Below are positions 16,258 to 27,537 of a stretch of 64,000 bases of DNA, in pieces. How positions within the stretch are numbered: the first letter of the stretch is position 1; each line of letters opens with the position of its first letter. Made by a program: the position numbers and the translations under genes. The stretch is taken from NCBI RefSeq assembly GCF_000270285.1, contig NC_015738.1:2232001-2296000 (forward strand). The letters are read 5' to 3'. The DNA is from Eggerthella sp. YY7918 (GTDB lineage: Bacteria > Actinomycetota > Coriobacteriia > Coriobacteriales > Eggerthellaceae). Under the pieces are notes generated by a model. That model had not been told where the DNA came from. It searched no databases and saw only the letters and a program-made list of their open reading frames with translations.

Positions 16258-17202
16258 TCAAGCAAGCTTTGAGGCGTCGACAGCGACAAGATGACCTTGG
16301 TCGTCTTCATACACGCACAGGTTTCCATCTCGGCTCTCATACACACTGCGGAAGCGGGCAAACTTATGCTTCTGTTTCTGAGACTGCGATTGCGGCTGAG
16401 GGACTTCCTCTTCTTGGATAGGCTCAGGTTCTTTGATGGGCTCGGCACATTCCTGAACAGATTCCTTGACGGGCTCCTCAGAAGTCTCGATGGGGTCATC
16501 GGCGCGAACGGGTTCCTCGTCAGGCTCCTTGGCGGATTCCTCAGTGGGTTCCTCGGCAGGCTCTTTAGCAGGCTCCTCCGCGGGTTTCTGAACAGGAACT
16601 TCGACGGATTCCGCAGGTTCCTCAGCAACATTGATAGAGTCACCAAGAGGCTCGACAGGCTTCTCGGTAGGCACGGCAGCTTCGGCACGGAGTTCTTCGA
16701 CAAGCTCGCATACGGGAGGCTCCTCGGGTTCGAACGTCGGCACGGATTCGTCCGACAACGATGCGACCGCACGAGCAAAGGCCTCATCATCGATGGGTAT
16801 CACTATGTCGCTTTGCGCCTCGGGGGCCGGTTCAGAGTCAAACACAAACTCCACCTTCAGCGTCTCGGTGGCCACTTCGGCGGGCGGGGCGTCCTCTTGA
16901 GGGGCTTTATCAAGCGCCGCCTCAGCAAAGCCGCCTTCAACAACTTCCATGCCCGACGGCATAATGCGATTCGAGGAAGGCGCCGGGTCAATTCCTAAAC
17001 GATTGGCAAGCGAAATATTTGACTGAGCGATAGCCACCAGCTCGCGCGCATACTCAATTTGGGCATCATCCGCCGCCTGCTCGCGCAGCTGCTTTCCTAT
17101 TTCGAGCACGCGATTCCACGACAGGGCATCAACGTCCTCTTTGAGCGATACGATACGATCGGCTTCGCGAGCCACTTTTTTCTCTGTGGTAGTTCCGAAC
17201 AC
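16258..17202 (-). CDS. Acidic low-complexity repeat protein of unknown function
   Basis: A 314-residue protein in three parts: a helical N-terminus (1-75), a long acidic region (about 90-275) with irregular EEPA/KEPA/EEPV repeats, and a short conserved-looking C-terminus (about 284-314; FARFRSVYESRDGNLCVYED) that could be a small beta domain. There is no signal peptide or membrane helix. The GTG at 17202 is the apparent start, six bases after GAGG. It follows truA by 33 nt and may be co-transcribed. The repeats are also visible in the DNA, so the length may vary between strains. The function is unknown. Confidence 0.7.
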   Translation of the reverse strand: MFGTTTEKKVAREADRIVSLKEDVDALSWNRVLEIGKQLREQAADDAQIEYARELVAIAQSNISLANRLGIDPAPSSNRIMPSGMEVVEGGFAEAALDKAPQEDAPPAEVATETLKVEFVFDSEPAPEAQSDIVIPIDDEAFARAVASLSDESVPTFEPEEPPVCELVEELRAEAAVPTEKPVEPLGDSINVAEEPAESVEVPVQKPAEEPAKEPAEEPTEESAKEPDEEPVRADDPIETSEEPVKESVQECAEPIKEPEPIQEEEVPQPQSQSQKQKHKFARFRSVYESRDGNLCVYEDDQGHLVAVDASKLA

Positions 17203-17235
17203 AGGCGCCTCTTTCAGTAAGGCATCATTGTAGCA

Positions 17236-18075
17236 TTAGTAGATGACTCGCCAAAATACAAGGCCCTGAGCTGGTGCGTTCTCCCCCGCTGCCTGACGAT
17301 CGCGCGCTTCAAGCACCTCCGCCACCCATGTGGCAGGTCGCTGGCCGCGCCCGACCATTACAAGCGTACCCACAATAGTGCGCACCATGGAGTGCAGAAA
17401 TGCGTTTCCCACCACTTTAATGGCAAGGATGTTTTCGCCCATGATCGTTTCAGGATGGAAAGAAATCTCGCGTATGTTGCGATGGGTAGGCTTGTCTACC
17501 GCGGAAGCGGCCAAGCAGAAGCTCTTGAAATCGTGTTCGCCCAAAAGGTACTGGGCGCCCTTTTCCATAGCGGTCAGATCAAGTCCGCCAGGAACAAACC
17601 ACGAGAAATCTCGCATGAAGATAGGGTTAGTGCTGTCTACGCACAGGTAGTAATGATACTCGCGCGCCTGAGCGTCAAAGCGTGCCGAAAAGCCGAGCCG
17701 CTTAGGTTCCACTTCGCGCACCGTAATAGCATCATGCGTCAGCGCGTTGAGCGAACGACGCAAACTCGGCAGCGAGCGTCCCGCAAGGTCGGCATCGGTT
17801 ACGTCAAAACTGACCACTTGTCCAAGCGCATGCACACCGGCATCGGTACGGCCGGCACACGTCGTTTCAATATCGCGTCTAAACAGCAGCTGAAGGGCCT
17901 CCTCAAGATCGCCCTGCACTGTCAGCTGGCCAGGCTGCCGTGCAAAACCGCTGAACGGCGCACCGTTATAGGACACCGTAAGGGCCAGTGTATGATCGCG
18001 AGTAAGTTTGTCGGCGTCGCCTGTGCGCGCCTCATCGCGCTCGCGCGCGGAAGGGGGTAACGTTGTTGTATTCAT
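17236..18075 (-). CDS. truA: tRNA pseudouridine(38-40) synthase
   Basis: A protein of about 279 residues that isomerises uridines 38-40 in the anticodon stem of many tRNAs. The catalytic aspartate is in CAGRTDAGVHA (D78 from the chosen start), with the TruA signatures YNGAPFSGFARQP and REYHYYLCVD. There is no good ribosome-binding site; the ATG at 18075 (or 18084) is taken because earlier in-frame ATGs fall inside or upstream of the dnaE terminator hairpin. The mRNA may therefore have a very short leader. An N-terminal extension of about 25 charged residues precedes the fold. Confidence 0.9.
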   Translation of the reverse strand: MNTTTLPPSARERDEARTGDADKLTRDHTLALTVSYNGAPFSGFARQPGQLTVQGDLEEALQLLFRRDIETTCAGRTDAGVHALGQVVSFDVTDADLAGRSLPSLRRSLNALTHDAITVREVEPKRLGFSARFDAQAREYHYYLCVDSTNPIFMRDFSWFVPGGLDLTAMEKGAQYLLGEHDFKSFCLAASAVDKPTHRNIREISFHPETIMGENILAIKVVGNAFLHSMVRTIVGTLVMVGRGQRPATWVAEVLEARDRQAAGENAPAQGLVFWRVIY

Positions 18076-18095
18076 AGGTGCCATCTTAAACGAAT

Positions 18096-18121
18096 GAGGC
18101 TCCATCGCAAGATGGAGCCTC
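18096..18121 (-). terminator. Hairpin after dnaE
   Basis: An 11-bp perfect stem (GAGGCTCCATC) closes on a GCAA tetraloop between the dnaE stop and truA. Only a weak T-stretch follows on the minus strand, so partial read-through into truA is plausible. Confidence 0.65.
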
Positions 18122-18157
18122 CCACTGCTTGCCAAATTGTCAAAAAACGGCGGAACC

Positions 18158-21100
18158 TTACGAGGCTTTCCATACCTGATCGCCGAAAAGCTCTTGCAGC
18201 TCCGACCTCATGATGGGACTTTTGGAGTCAACCGTCACAGGAAGTTCGGCGCGGAACTTGTGGCCGTCATTTTGATGAACAAACAGCACTACCCCATCGC
18301 GTCCCGGATATGAATTCAGAATGCGATTGAGGCGCAGTGATTTAGTTTGATCGAAATTGGACATCGGCACTTCAAGCTCGAGACGGGAAGGGCGCGCATC
18401 GTCCTCAGAGAGTTCGATAACCTCCATCTCAAACGCCATAATTTGGTTGCCGCGATCGCTATGTTCGAACTTACCCTTCACCTTTACGATGGCGTCCTCT
18501 TGGATGGCCTCGGCATTTTCGTCGTACTTAAAGCAGATGCACTCAACATAGCCCGTCGTGTCTTCAAGCGTGAACGTCGCCATCTTTGTGCCACGCTTCG
18601 TGAGCTTCGTCACCACATTGGACACCATGCCCACAAACACCGCCGACTTGATCTCCTTCGTGCGTTCCGCCAAGTCTCCCAGCTGGAATTTCGTCATTTG
18701 AGAGATGACACCCTCATACGGCGCGAGCGGATGCTCAGACACGTAGATCTTCATGATGTCTTTCTCGTTTTTCAGAAGTTCGCGCTTAGGCCATTCGATG
18801 CCGTCCGGTGGAGGCACCTCTTCCTCAAAGCCAGAATCGGGATCGTCTGCAAACAGATCGAACATGGAAACCTGCCCGCTTTCGCGGTCCTTCTGACGCT
18901 TTGAAGCGCCTTCCAAAAGCGATGTCTCATCCACAAAGTACATGAGCTGTTTGCGCGTGTAGCCCGTCGAATCGAACGCCCCGCCCTTGATGAGCGATTC
19001 GAGCGTTTTGCGGTTGTAGCACTTAGCATCAAGGCGATTCACGAAGTCGTGCAGCGAAGCGAACGGACCATTGGCTTCGCGCTCGGCGATAATCTCGTCC
19101 GCAACGTTTTTACCCACGCCGCGCACGCCCACCAAGCCGAAACGAATACCCTCGTCAACTGGCGTAAACTCAGCATTGGAAGAGTTGATATCCGGCGGCA
19201 GCACGGGCGTGCCGTTATGGTTGCAGCTGGCAATATAGCGAATGAGCCGATCGGTGTTACCCATGTAACTGGACAGCACAGCGGCCATAAATTCATTCGG
19301 ATAATGTGCCTTCAAATACGCCGTACGCATAACCAGAATGGCGTATGCAGCCGAGTGGGATTTGTTAAACGCATACTTAGCGAACTTCTCGGCGTCATCC
19401 CAAATCTGCTTGGCGATATCAAGCGAATAGCCGTTCTCGACCGCGCCTGTGTTCCAGTCTTCCTGCAACCCGCGCATCACGTCGATCTTCTTCTTACCCA
19501 TGGCCTTACGCAGCTTGTCGGCCTTGCCCGCCGAGAACCCACTCATGGCCATAGAAATTTGCATGATCTGCTCTTGGTAGACCATGGTTCCGTACGTCTC
19601 CTCCAAGATAGGACGAAGACGCTCATCGTAATAGTGAATTTGCGTTTTGCCGCTGGCCACCTTGATGTAGTCCTCCACCATGCCCGACTCCAAGGGGCCC
19701 GGACGGTTAAGGGCGATGGAAGCAACGATGTCGGAGAAACGACGCGGAGGAAGGCGGGAGAACAGGCTCACATATAGCGCACCCTCCACCTGGAACAAGC
19801 CGTCCATGTTACCCGAACGCATGAGTTCGAATGCGCCCTCATCGTCGATGGGGATCTCTTCGGGCACCACTTTTGTTCCATAGCGTGCCTCGATATTGCG
19901 GCACGCGCGCGAGAGCACACCCAGCGTGCGCAGACCCAGAAAGTCCATCTTGAGCAGGCCGAGTTCCGGCGTAAAATGGCCGTCGTACTGCGTGATAATG
20001 CCGCCGCCTTTTTTGTCGCGCTTCATGGGCACATGGTCAGCCATGGGATCGCGACAGATGATGGTTGCGCAGGCGTGCACACCCTCGCCGCGCACATGGC
20101 CCTCGATGGACTTTGCGGCGTCGATAACCTGCTTTACATCCTCCTCGTTCTCATACGCCTTCTTGAGATCGGGATTTGTAGACAGCGCCTTATCGATGGT
20201 GATGCCCAGCTCGTCGCCAATCATCTTGCAGATGCGGTCACCGGTGTTGTAGGGATAATCGAGCACACGCGCCGCATCGCGCACGGCGTTCTTCGCTTGA
20301 AGTTTGCCGAACGTGATAACGCCCGACACGTGGTCTTCGCCGTACACTTCCTTGATGTGCTCGATAACTTCGCCGCGACGCTCATCTTCGAAGTCGACGT
20401 CGATATCGGGCATCTCTACACGTTCGGGCGACAAGAAGCGTTCGAACAGCAGACCGTTGGACAGCGGATCAAGGTCGGTGATGCCCATGGCGTACGCCAC
20501 GATAGCACCTGCGGCCGATCCACGGCCCGGGCCAACACCGATGCCCTGGCTTCGCGCCCATTCAATATATTCCTGCACAATGAGGAAGTATGCCGGGAAT
20601 CCCTGCTGGATAATGACGCTTGCCTCGTAGTCAGCTCGTTCCTGCGCTTCGGGAGGAATGGGGTCGCCGTAGCGCTTTATCAAGCCCTCTTGAATGCGCT
20701 TACGGAAGTAGCTTTCCTCCGTCTCGCCCTCCGGCAGGGGAAAGCGCGGCAAAATGGAGTCGCGCTCCAGCACCACGTTTACTTTTTCAGCCAGTTCAAC
20801 CGTCGTATCGCATGCCTCGGGGAAGTCGCGCAGTGCCTCGCGCATTTCTTCTTCGGTCTTCATGTAGAACTGATCGTTTTCAAAACGCATGCGATTGGGA
20901 TCGTTCATAACCGAACCCGTGCCGATACACAGCATAAGGTCCTGCGCACGCGCGTCTTCCTGCGTAAGGTAGTGGAAGTCGTTCGTTGCGATAGTTTTCA
21001 AACCCGCAGCACGTGCGACATCAGTCAGCTGTTGATTCAACTCGGTCTGCGTAAGCCCACCGTCGGTACGAAGGCCTTGGTTTTGCAGCTCAATATAGAA

Positions 21101-21619
21101 ATCGCCCGGATCGAAACAGCTTGCAAGCTTGTGCGCCCATTCCACCGCATCTTCGAACTGGCGGTTGTCAAGCAGCTTCGGAATAATACCCGCAATACAC
21201 GCCGACGACCCGATGATGCCCTTGCCGTACTTCTGCAGCATGGAAAAGGTCGTACGCGGCTTGTAGTAGAAGTTATCGACATGCGATTCGCTGACCAACT
21301 TGACCAGATTGTGATAGCCCTCGTTCGTCTTTGCCAGCAACAGCAGGTGATACGTCTTCGGCTTTACGTCGGTACGCAATTCTTCATCGGTGGTGAAATA
21401 CACCTCGCAGCCATAAATAGGCTTGACGCGAAAGCCCGTCTCCTTCTCAACCGCATCGCAGGCATCGCTCAGCTCGGGCACCCCGGACATAACGCCGTGG
21501 TCGGTGATAGCGACGGCGGGCATGCCCAACTCGGCGGCACGTTTCACCATGTCGTAAACGTGGGTCGCGCCGTCGAGCAGCGAATATTCGGTATGGTTGT
21601 GCAAATGGACGAATGCCAT
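18158..21619 (-). CDS. dnaE: DNA polymerase III alpha subunit
   Basis: A 1153-residue replicative polymerase. The N-terminal PHP domain opens with FVHLHNHTEYSLLDGA; the palm carries GVGPGRGSAAGA and the catalytic PDIDVDFED; GYTRKQL-type helix-hairpin-helix and a C-terminal OB domain (AVFVGMVSNVVTKLTKRG) follow. No 3'-5' exonuclease domain is inserted, so it is DnaE and not PolC. The ATG at 21619 is preceded by GAGG. It is expected to work with the beta clamp in the cytosol. A hairpin follows the gene and truA lies downstream. Confidence 0.96.
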   Translation of the reverse strand: MAFVHLHNHTEYSLLDGATHVYDMVKRAAELGMPAVAITDHGVMSGVPELSDACDAVEKETGFRVKPIYGCEVYFTTDEELRTDVKPKTYHLLLLAKTNEGYHNLVKLVSESHVDNFYYKPRTTFSMLQKYGKGIIGSSACIAGIIPKLLDNRQFEDAVEWAHKLASCFDPGDFYIELQNQGLRTDGGLTQTELNQQLTDVARAAGLKTIATNDFHYLTQEDARAQDLMLCIGTGSVMNDPNRMRFENDQFYMKTEEEMREALRDFPEACDTTVELAEKVNVVLERDSILPRFPLPEGETEESYFRKRIQEGLIKRYGDPIPPEAQERADYEASVIIQQGFPAYFLIVQEYIEWARSQGIGVGPGRGSAAGAIVAYAMGITDLDPLSNGLLFERFLSPERVEMPDIDVDFEDERRGEVIEHIKEVYGEDHVSGVITFGKLQAKNAVRDAARVLDYPYNTGDRICKMIGDELGITIDKALSTNPDLKKAYENEEDVKQVIDAAKSIEGHVRGEGVHACATIICRDPMADHVPMKRDKKGGGIITQYDGHFTPELGLLKMDFLGLRTLGVLSRACRNIEARYGTKVVPEEIPIDDEGAFELMRSGNMDGLFQVEGALYVSLFSRLPPRRFSDIVASIALNRPGPLESGMVEDYIKVASGKTQIHYYDERLRPILEETYGTMVYQEQIMQISMAMSGFSAGKADKLRKAMGKKKIDVMRGLQEDWNTGAVENGYSLDIAKQIWDDAEKFAKYAFNKSHSAAYAILVMRTAYLKAHYPNEFMAAVLSSYMGNTDRLIRYIASCNHNGTPVLPPDINSSNAEFTPVDEGIRFGLVGVRGVGKNVADEIIAEREANGPFASLHDFVNRLDAKCYNRKTLESLIKGGAFDSTGYTRKQLMYFVDETSLLEGASKRQKDRESGQVSMFDLFADDPDSGFEEEVPPPDGIEWPKRELLKNEKDIMKIYVSEHPLAPYEGVISQMTKFQLGDLAERTKEIKSAVFVGMVSNVVTKLTKRGTKMATFTLEDTTGYVECICFKYDENAEAIQEDAIVKVKGKFEHSDRGNQIMAFEMEVIELSEDDARPSRLELEVPMSNFDQTKSLRLNRILNSYPGRDGVVLFVHQNDGHKFRAELPVTVDSKSPIMRSELQELFGDQVWKAS

Positions 21620-21784
21620 ATCTTGTGCCTCGTATCAGCTCGTTATGCGCTTGGTGGTGTGTTGAAGGAGTAGTCGCGCGCGTTCAGGTATCGTTGCCAT
21701 GATACCAGCATTCGCTACCAAGGTCTTCGAACAAACGATGGTTTTCAAAAGAAGGTTACGTCCGGGACCGCGATGGGTCGTGTC

Positions 21785-21821
21785 TTGACATTTCTTTGGC
21801 ATGTGATAAATTAATCACATG
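21785..21821 (+). promoter_or_regulatory. Promoter and operator of the DUF3796/XRE operon
   Basis: TTGACA (21785-21790) is followed 16 bp later by TAAATT. A perfect inverted repeat, CATGTGAT/ATCACATG with a 6-nt spacer (21800-21821), covers the -10 box. A further half-site, ATATCACA, lies about 10 bp downstream. The overlap with the -10 box fits repression by the XRE protein encoded in the same operon. Confidence 0.7.
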
Positions 21822-21850
21822 TGGCAAATATATCACAAGGAGGTTGAGCC

Positions 21851-22237
21851 ATGAAGCTGAACGCATTCTCTTGGATGTTCGGACTGATAGGAGTTCTGGG
21901 ACTTCTGGGATTCACCACCGATCAGCCGTGGGCTCTGCTCAACTTCGCATTTTTTGCAAACTTTCAATACTACTGGTGGTACAAGATGCTCGGACCTGTC
22001 GACTCAATGTTTCACGTATGGGACGAGCGCTTTGTCGCCGACCGCACAAGAGCGGCATCTTCTGCGTTCATGTGGGGGTTCATGGGTATCTTCCTTGCCA
22101 GCGTTTTCGCCAGCCTTATGTTCTCCGATCCAACTGTACTGTATCGCGCCGAACTTCTCATCATCGCTTTTGGATTCGCTCTTTCGGTGAACGCTTGGGC
22201 CTATCTCACCTACCGCTTCGACCGGCAGGGAGCGTAG
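21851..22237 (+). CDS. DUF3796-type small membrane protein
   Basis: A 128-residue membrane protein with four hydrophobic segments, two near the N-terminus separated by YYWWYK and two in the C-terminal half. It resembles the DUF3796 family, commonly encoded next to a short XRE regulator, as here. The function of the family is unknown. The ATG at 21851 follows a strong AAGGAGGT. The regulator gene begins three bases after its stop. Confidence 0.7.
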   Translation: MKLNAFSWMFGLIGVLGLLGFTTDQPWALLNFAFFANFQYYWWYKMLGPVDSMFHVWDERFVADRTRAASSAFMWGFMGIFLASVFASLMFSDPTVLYRAELLIIAFGFALSVNAWAYLTYRFDRQGA

Positions 22238-22240
22238 CAT

Positions 22241-22513
22241 ATGCCAATGTTCACGAGCAAAGTACGGGAGTATCGACAAGCACGCAATCTGACACAGGAG
22301 GAGCTGGCCGAACGCGTATGCGCGCGCCGCGAGACCATCGTGCGGCTGGAGAGTGCGAAATACAATCCCTCTCTTGAGCTGGCCGCCCGCATTGCGTTTG
22401 AGCTGGATGCCTCGATCGATGAGCTCTTTGAATTCCACTTTGCCGAGCAGCGCGCGGCCGAGTCGGCCGCCCTGCGCCAATTCCACGAAAACATCCGCGC
22501 CCAACGCACGTAA
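22241..22513 (+). CDS. XRE-family transcriptional regulator
   Basis: A 90-residue DNA-binding protein: a Cro/CI-type helix-turn-helix in the first 65 residues ([28 protein letters not shown]) and a short helical tail. It probably represses its own operon through the inverted repeat at 21800-21821. The ATG at 22241 follows GGGAG; a second ATG two codons on is possible. A strong terminator follows. Confidence 0.88.
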   Translation: MPMFTSKVREYRQARNLTQEELAERVCARRETIVRLESAKYNPSLELAARIAFELDASIDELFEFHFAEQRAAESAALRQFHENIRAQRT

Positions 22514-22521
22514 AGGAACGA

Positions 22522-22545
22522 AAAAGCCCCCTTGCGGGGGCTTTT
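22522..22545. terminator. Bidirectional intrinsic terminator
   Basis: AAAAGCCCCC pairs with GGGGGCTTTT around a TTGC loop. It ends the XRE operon on the plus strand and can end the ATP synthase operon on the minus strand. Confidence 0.85.
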
Positions 22546-22609
22546 GATTTGATGGTATATGCTTGGCCGCTGCGTTGCCAGGCGGCCTTGCAGCTACCGC
22601 ACGTTCGTT

Positions 22610-23020
22610 TTATGCGGCCTCAGCCACTTTCAGCTGGACGTTACACCATGCTTTGTCGGCGGCAAGCGTCGTCTTGGCAACCTCATTTTCGGACAAGCTC
22701 GAAAGCTTTTCTTCGATAGTCGCCAGCTCAGCACGCACCGCAGCGGCATCAATCTCGGAGGAAAGCAGCGCACGGTCAGCCAAAATGATGACCTTGTCGC
22801 CCCCTACTTCCACATAGCCGCCCTGCAAGGCATAGCGCTTGACATCGCCGCCCTCGGCGGGCTTCACCCGCGCTTCGCCATCGGCAAGCACAGATACCAG
22901 CGATGCATGGCCCTTCAGAAAGCCCATCTCGCCTTCGACGCCGGGCACGACGACGAGCTCCGCCTCTTCCGAGACGAGCAACGCCTCCGGCGTCACGATG
23001 TCGCACATAAATCCAGTCAT
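22610..23020 (-). CDS. atpC: ATP synthase epsilon subunit
   Basis: A 136-residue central-stalk subunit of F1 that couples rotation and can inhibit hydrolysis. The N-terminal beta-sandwich (CDIVTPEALLVSEEAELVVVPGVEGEMGFLKGHA) is typical; a helical C-terminal hairpin follows. Its ATG abuts the atpD stop (TAAATG), with AAGGA seven bases upstream. It is the last gene of the operon, facing a bidirectional terminator. Confidence 0.95.
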   Translation of the reverse strand: MTGFMCDIVTPEALLVSEEAELVVVPGVEGEMGFLKGHASLVSVLADGEARVKPAEGGDVKRYALQGGYVEVGGDKVIILADRALLSSEIDAAAVRAELATIEEKLSSLSENEVAKTTLAADKAWCNVQLKVAEAA

Positions 23021-24472
<1,452 letters not shown>

Positions 24473-25381
24473 TTATTCCTCCAAAGCCGCCGCGCCACCG
24501 ACGATTTCCGAAATCTCGGTCGTGATAGCGCCCTGGCGTACACGGTTATACAGTCTGGTCAACGTTTCAACCATTTCGGTAGCGTTGTCCGTCGCCGACA
24601 TCATAGCGTTACGACGTGCGCCCTGCTCGGCAGCAGCCGAGTCGATAAGCGCGTGGTACAGCATCGTGCGCACATACGCCGGAAGCAAGCGATCGAGAAC
24701 GGCATCCGCACCCGGTTCAAAAATCACATCGCCTTCGATGACCGGCTCCTCGCCATCGCTCTGAGCGTTGGCGGAAGCAGCCTCAACACTCAGCGCCTCC
24801 GTATCGACGGGCAGCACCAGTTCTTGGCGCAGCGTCTGCTCGGCGGCGTTTTTCGCGTGGTTATACACAACGATAACCTCGTCGATGGTTCCGTTCACGT
24901 ATCCGTCGATGGCATACGCGGCGATTGCAGCCGCTTCCTCCACCGTCGGGTCGGCGGACAGGTCGGTAAACTTCAGCGCCAGCTCCATCTTGCGATAGGT
25001 GTAGTAGCCCACCGCCTTCTTGCCGCACGCTACAATTTGAACCGTTGCACCTGCCGCCTGCTTCTCTTTCATGAGACGGTCGACATGGCGCAGCGCATTG
25101 CTGTTGAAGCCGCCCGCCAGACCACGGTCCGACGAAACAATCACTATCAGTACACTTTTGACCTCGTCATGCGTGCGCAAAAGCGCGTTTTCGGAGCCAC
25201 CTACACGCTTGGCAACGTTGGCCAACATCTCAACCATGGATTCGGAGTAGGGCGTTGCAGCCGTCACGCGCTCGTTGGCGCGACGGATCTTCGCAGCCGC
25301 CACCATCTCCATGGTGCGCGTAATCTGCTTCGTCGAGGTGACGGAGTTGATACGCCGTTCTATGTCGTGAAGGTTGGGCAT
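24473..25381 (-). CDS. atpG: ATP synthase gamma subunit
   Basis: A 302-residue rotor shaft protein of F1. The N-terminal helix (MPNLHDIERRINSVTSTKQITRTMEMVAA) and C-terminal helix (RNAMMSATDNATEMVETLTRLYN) of the coiled coil are conserved. An acidic, alanine-rich insertion (about residues 190-222) precedes the C-terminal helix and is longer than in most bacteria. It lies between atpA (12 nt) and atpD (adjacent). Confidence 0.95.
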   Translation of the reverse strand: MPNLHDIERRINSVTSTKQITRTMEMVAAAKIRRANERVTAATPYSESMVEMLANVAKRVGGSENALLRTHDEVKSVLIVIVSSDRGLAGGFNSNALRHVDRLMKEKQAAGATVQIVACGKKAVGYYTYRKMELALKFTDLSADPTVEEAAAIAAYAIDGYVNGTIDEVIVVYNHAKNAAEQTLRQELVLPVDTEALSVEAASANAQSDGEEPVIEGDVIFEPGADAVLDRLLPAYVRTMLYHALIDSAAAEQGARRNAMMSATDNATEMVETLTRLYNRVRQGAITTEISEIVGGAAALEE

Positions 25382-25393
25382 GGTCTACCGCCT

Positions 25394-26965
25394 TTAAGCC
25401 GAGGGAGCGAACTGCAATTTGAACGTCTCAATCGCAGCGTTCAAATCGGCCTCGATGGCATCGGTAAACTTCTGCTCCTTCTCGAGTGCGTCAAAAACCT
25501 CCTGCTTGGAAGCATGGAGATAGTCGAGCATCTCGCCGCGGAAGCGAACCACGTCCTCAACCGGGATGTCGTCAAGATAGCCGTGCGCACCGGAGTAGAT
25601 GGCAACAGCCTGATCCATAACGGGCATCGGGTTGTAGCGACCCTGCTTCAGAAGCTCGGTCATATGAGCACCGCGGTTCAGCTGATCCTGCGTGGCCTTG
25701 TCAAGGTCGCTACCGAACTGCGTAAACGCCTTCAGTTCGCGGTAAGCAGCCAGGTCGAGGCGCAGCGTACCGGCAACCTGCTTCATGGCCTTCACCTGAG
25801 CGGAACCACCAACGCGCGACACCGAAATGCCGACGTCAACAGCGGGGCGCTGGCCCTGGAAGAACAGGTCGGTCTGCAGGTAGATCTGACCGTCGGTGAT
25901 GGAGATAACGTTCGTCGGGATGTAGGCGGACACGTCGCCTGCCTGCGTCTCGATGAGGGGCAGCGCCGTAAGCGAACCCGCACCCATCTCGTCGGACATC
26001 TTGACCGCGCGCTCCAGCAAGCGGGAGTGCAGGTAGAAAATGTCGCCCGGATACGCTTCGCGTCCCGGCGGGCGGCGCAGCGTCAGCGACATCTGACGAT
26101 AAGCCACTGCCTGCTTGGTCAGGTCGTCGTAGATGCACAGCACGTGACGTCCCGGATTCTCCGGACCGGCCGGCTTGCCGTCTTCACCTGTGTAGATGAA
26201 GTACTCGCCCATAGCGGCACCCGCCATCGGGGCGATGTACTGCAGCGGAGCGGAATCGGACGCCGAAGCGTTCACGACAATGGTGTACTCCATCGCACCA
26301 TGCTTTTCAAGGGTTTCCACCACACCGGCTACCGTGGAAGCCTTCTGACCCACAGCAACATAGATGCAGATCATGTCCTTGCCCTTTTGGTTGATGATCG
26401 CATCAACCGCAATGGCGGTCTTACCGGTCTGACGGTCGCCAATGATGAGCTCGCGCTGACCACGACCGATAGGAATCATCGAGTCCACGGCGAGAATACC
26501 GGTCTGCATAGGTTCCTCAACGGGCTGACGATAAATAACGCCGGGAGCCTTGAACTCGACGGGACGCAGGCCCTCGGCCTGGATGGCGCCCTTGCCGTCG
26601 ATAGGCATGCCGAGCGGATTGACTACACGACCGAGCAATGCTTTGCCCGAGGGAATCTCTACCAGACGACCGGTCGTTTTCACCTGGTCGTTTTCCTTGA
26701 TTGCGGTGACGTCACCAAGCAGCACGGCGCCGACTTCGTCCTCTTCGAGGTTCTGAGCCATACCGTATACGGTCTGGCCGTTGGAACCCACAAACTCGAG
26801 GAGTTCGCCTGCCATGGCATCCTTGAGGCCGTCGACGCGAGCGATACCGTCGCCCACTTGGATAACGGTTCCGACCTCGCGAGACTCGACGCTCATACTG
26901 AGTGCGTCAAGCTGCTTGCGCAGTGCATCGTCAATAGACTTTGCGGTGATTTCAGTCACTAGCAT
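25394..26965 (-). CDS. atpA: ATP synthase alpha subunit
   Basis: A 523-residue non-catalytic nucleotide-binding subunit of F1, with the P-loop GDRQTGKTA, the [14 protein letters not shown] signature and the usual C-terminal helical domain. Two starts are possible: the ATG at 26965, only two bases after GGAGGT, or the GTG at 26959 (protein beginning [11 protein letters not shown]), whose spacing is better and which overlaps the atpH stop as TAGTG. Either gives a normal alpha subunit. Confidence 0.96.
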   Translation of the reverse strand: MLVTEITAKSIDDALRKQLDALSMSVESREVGTVIQVGDGIARVDGLKDAMAGELLEFVGSNGQTVYGMAQNLEEDEVGAVLLGDVTAIKENDQVKTTGRLVEIPSGKALLGRVVNPLGMPIDGKGAIQAEGLRPVEFKAPGVIYRQPVEEPMQTGILAVDSMIPIGRGQRELIIGDRQTGKTAIAVDAIINQKGKDMICIYVAVGQKASTVAGVVETLEKHGAMEYTIVVNASASDSAPLQYIAPMAGAAMGEYFIYTGEDGKPAGPENPGRHVLCIYDDLTKQAVAYRQMSLTLRRPPGREAYPGDIFYLHSRLLERAVKMSDEMGAGSLTALPLIETQAGDVSAYIPTNVISITDGQIYLQTDLFFQGQRPAVDVGISVSRVGGSAQVKAMKQVAGTLRLDLAAYRELKAFTQFGSDLDKATQDQLNRGAHMTELLKQGRYNPMPVMDQAVAIYSGAHGYLDDIPVEDVVRFRGEMLDYLHASKQEVFDALEKEQKFTDAIEADLNAAIETFKLQFAPSA

Positions 26966-27537
26966 TCACCTCCATCTGTTGATAGTTTTAGCACGTTGCG
27001 AGCGCTTTCCAACTGCGAAAGAACGCTGGCGTCAATTCGCTTGCCGTTCGCACTCATCAATATGCCGCCAATTAGGGATTTGTCGACATGCTCACGCAAA
27101 ACGACGTTTGTACCCAGGTCGGCTTGCGTCTTTTTCACAATGATCTCGCGCAGATGATCGTCCAGTTCGACGACGGTCGTGACGTCGACGACAGTAACGT
27201 TCAGCTTGCGTTCGAGCTGCTCGCCGTAGCTTGCCCATACACGCGACAGCAACGCAAAGTCCCCACGCTCGGCCATAACGGCCAAAACGTCAACGAGGAC
27301 CGGGTGGCATTGCGCGAATACGTTGCGCGCCATGCTCCCTCTCTGCTCGGGCGTATAGGCACTGTCTTCCAGTGCTTCGGCGAGGTCCATGTTCGAACGC
27401 GAGATGCGCATGATGTTCTCAACTTGATCACGTACCTCAAGCACAGCATCCTGAGCACCCGCTTCGTAAGCGCCATCCAACAGGGCAGACGCATACGTCG
27501 CGACTTTCTCTCTGAGAACATGTCGGTTAGTTGGCAT
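26959..27537 (-). CDS. atpH: ATP synthase delta subunit
   Basis: A 192-residue peripheral-stalk subunit linking F1 to the b subunit. It has the N-terminal six-helix domain and the C-terminal signature [26 protein letters not shown]. The gene overlaps atpF at its start (11 nt) and atpA at its end, consistent with coupled translation. Confidence 0.94.
   Translation of the reverse strand: MPTNRHVLREKVATYASALLDGAYEAGAQDAVLEVRDQVENIMRISRSNMDLAEALEDSAYTPEQRGSMARNVFAQCHPVLVDVLAVMAERGDFALLSRVWASYGEQLERKLNVTVVDVTTVVELDDHLREIIVKKTQADLGTNVVLREHVDKSLIGGILMSANGKRIDASVLSQLESARNVLKLSTDGGEC

Noticed and set aside
19976-21673. A 565-codon open frame on the plus strand
   Set aside because: It is antisense to dnaE and has no recognisable protein features.
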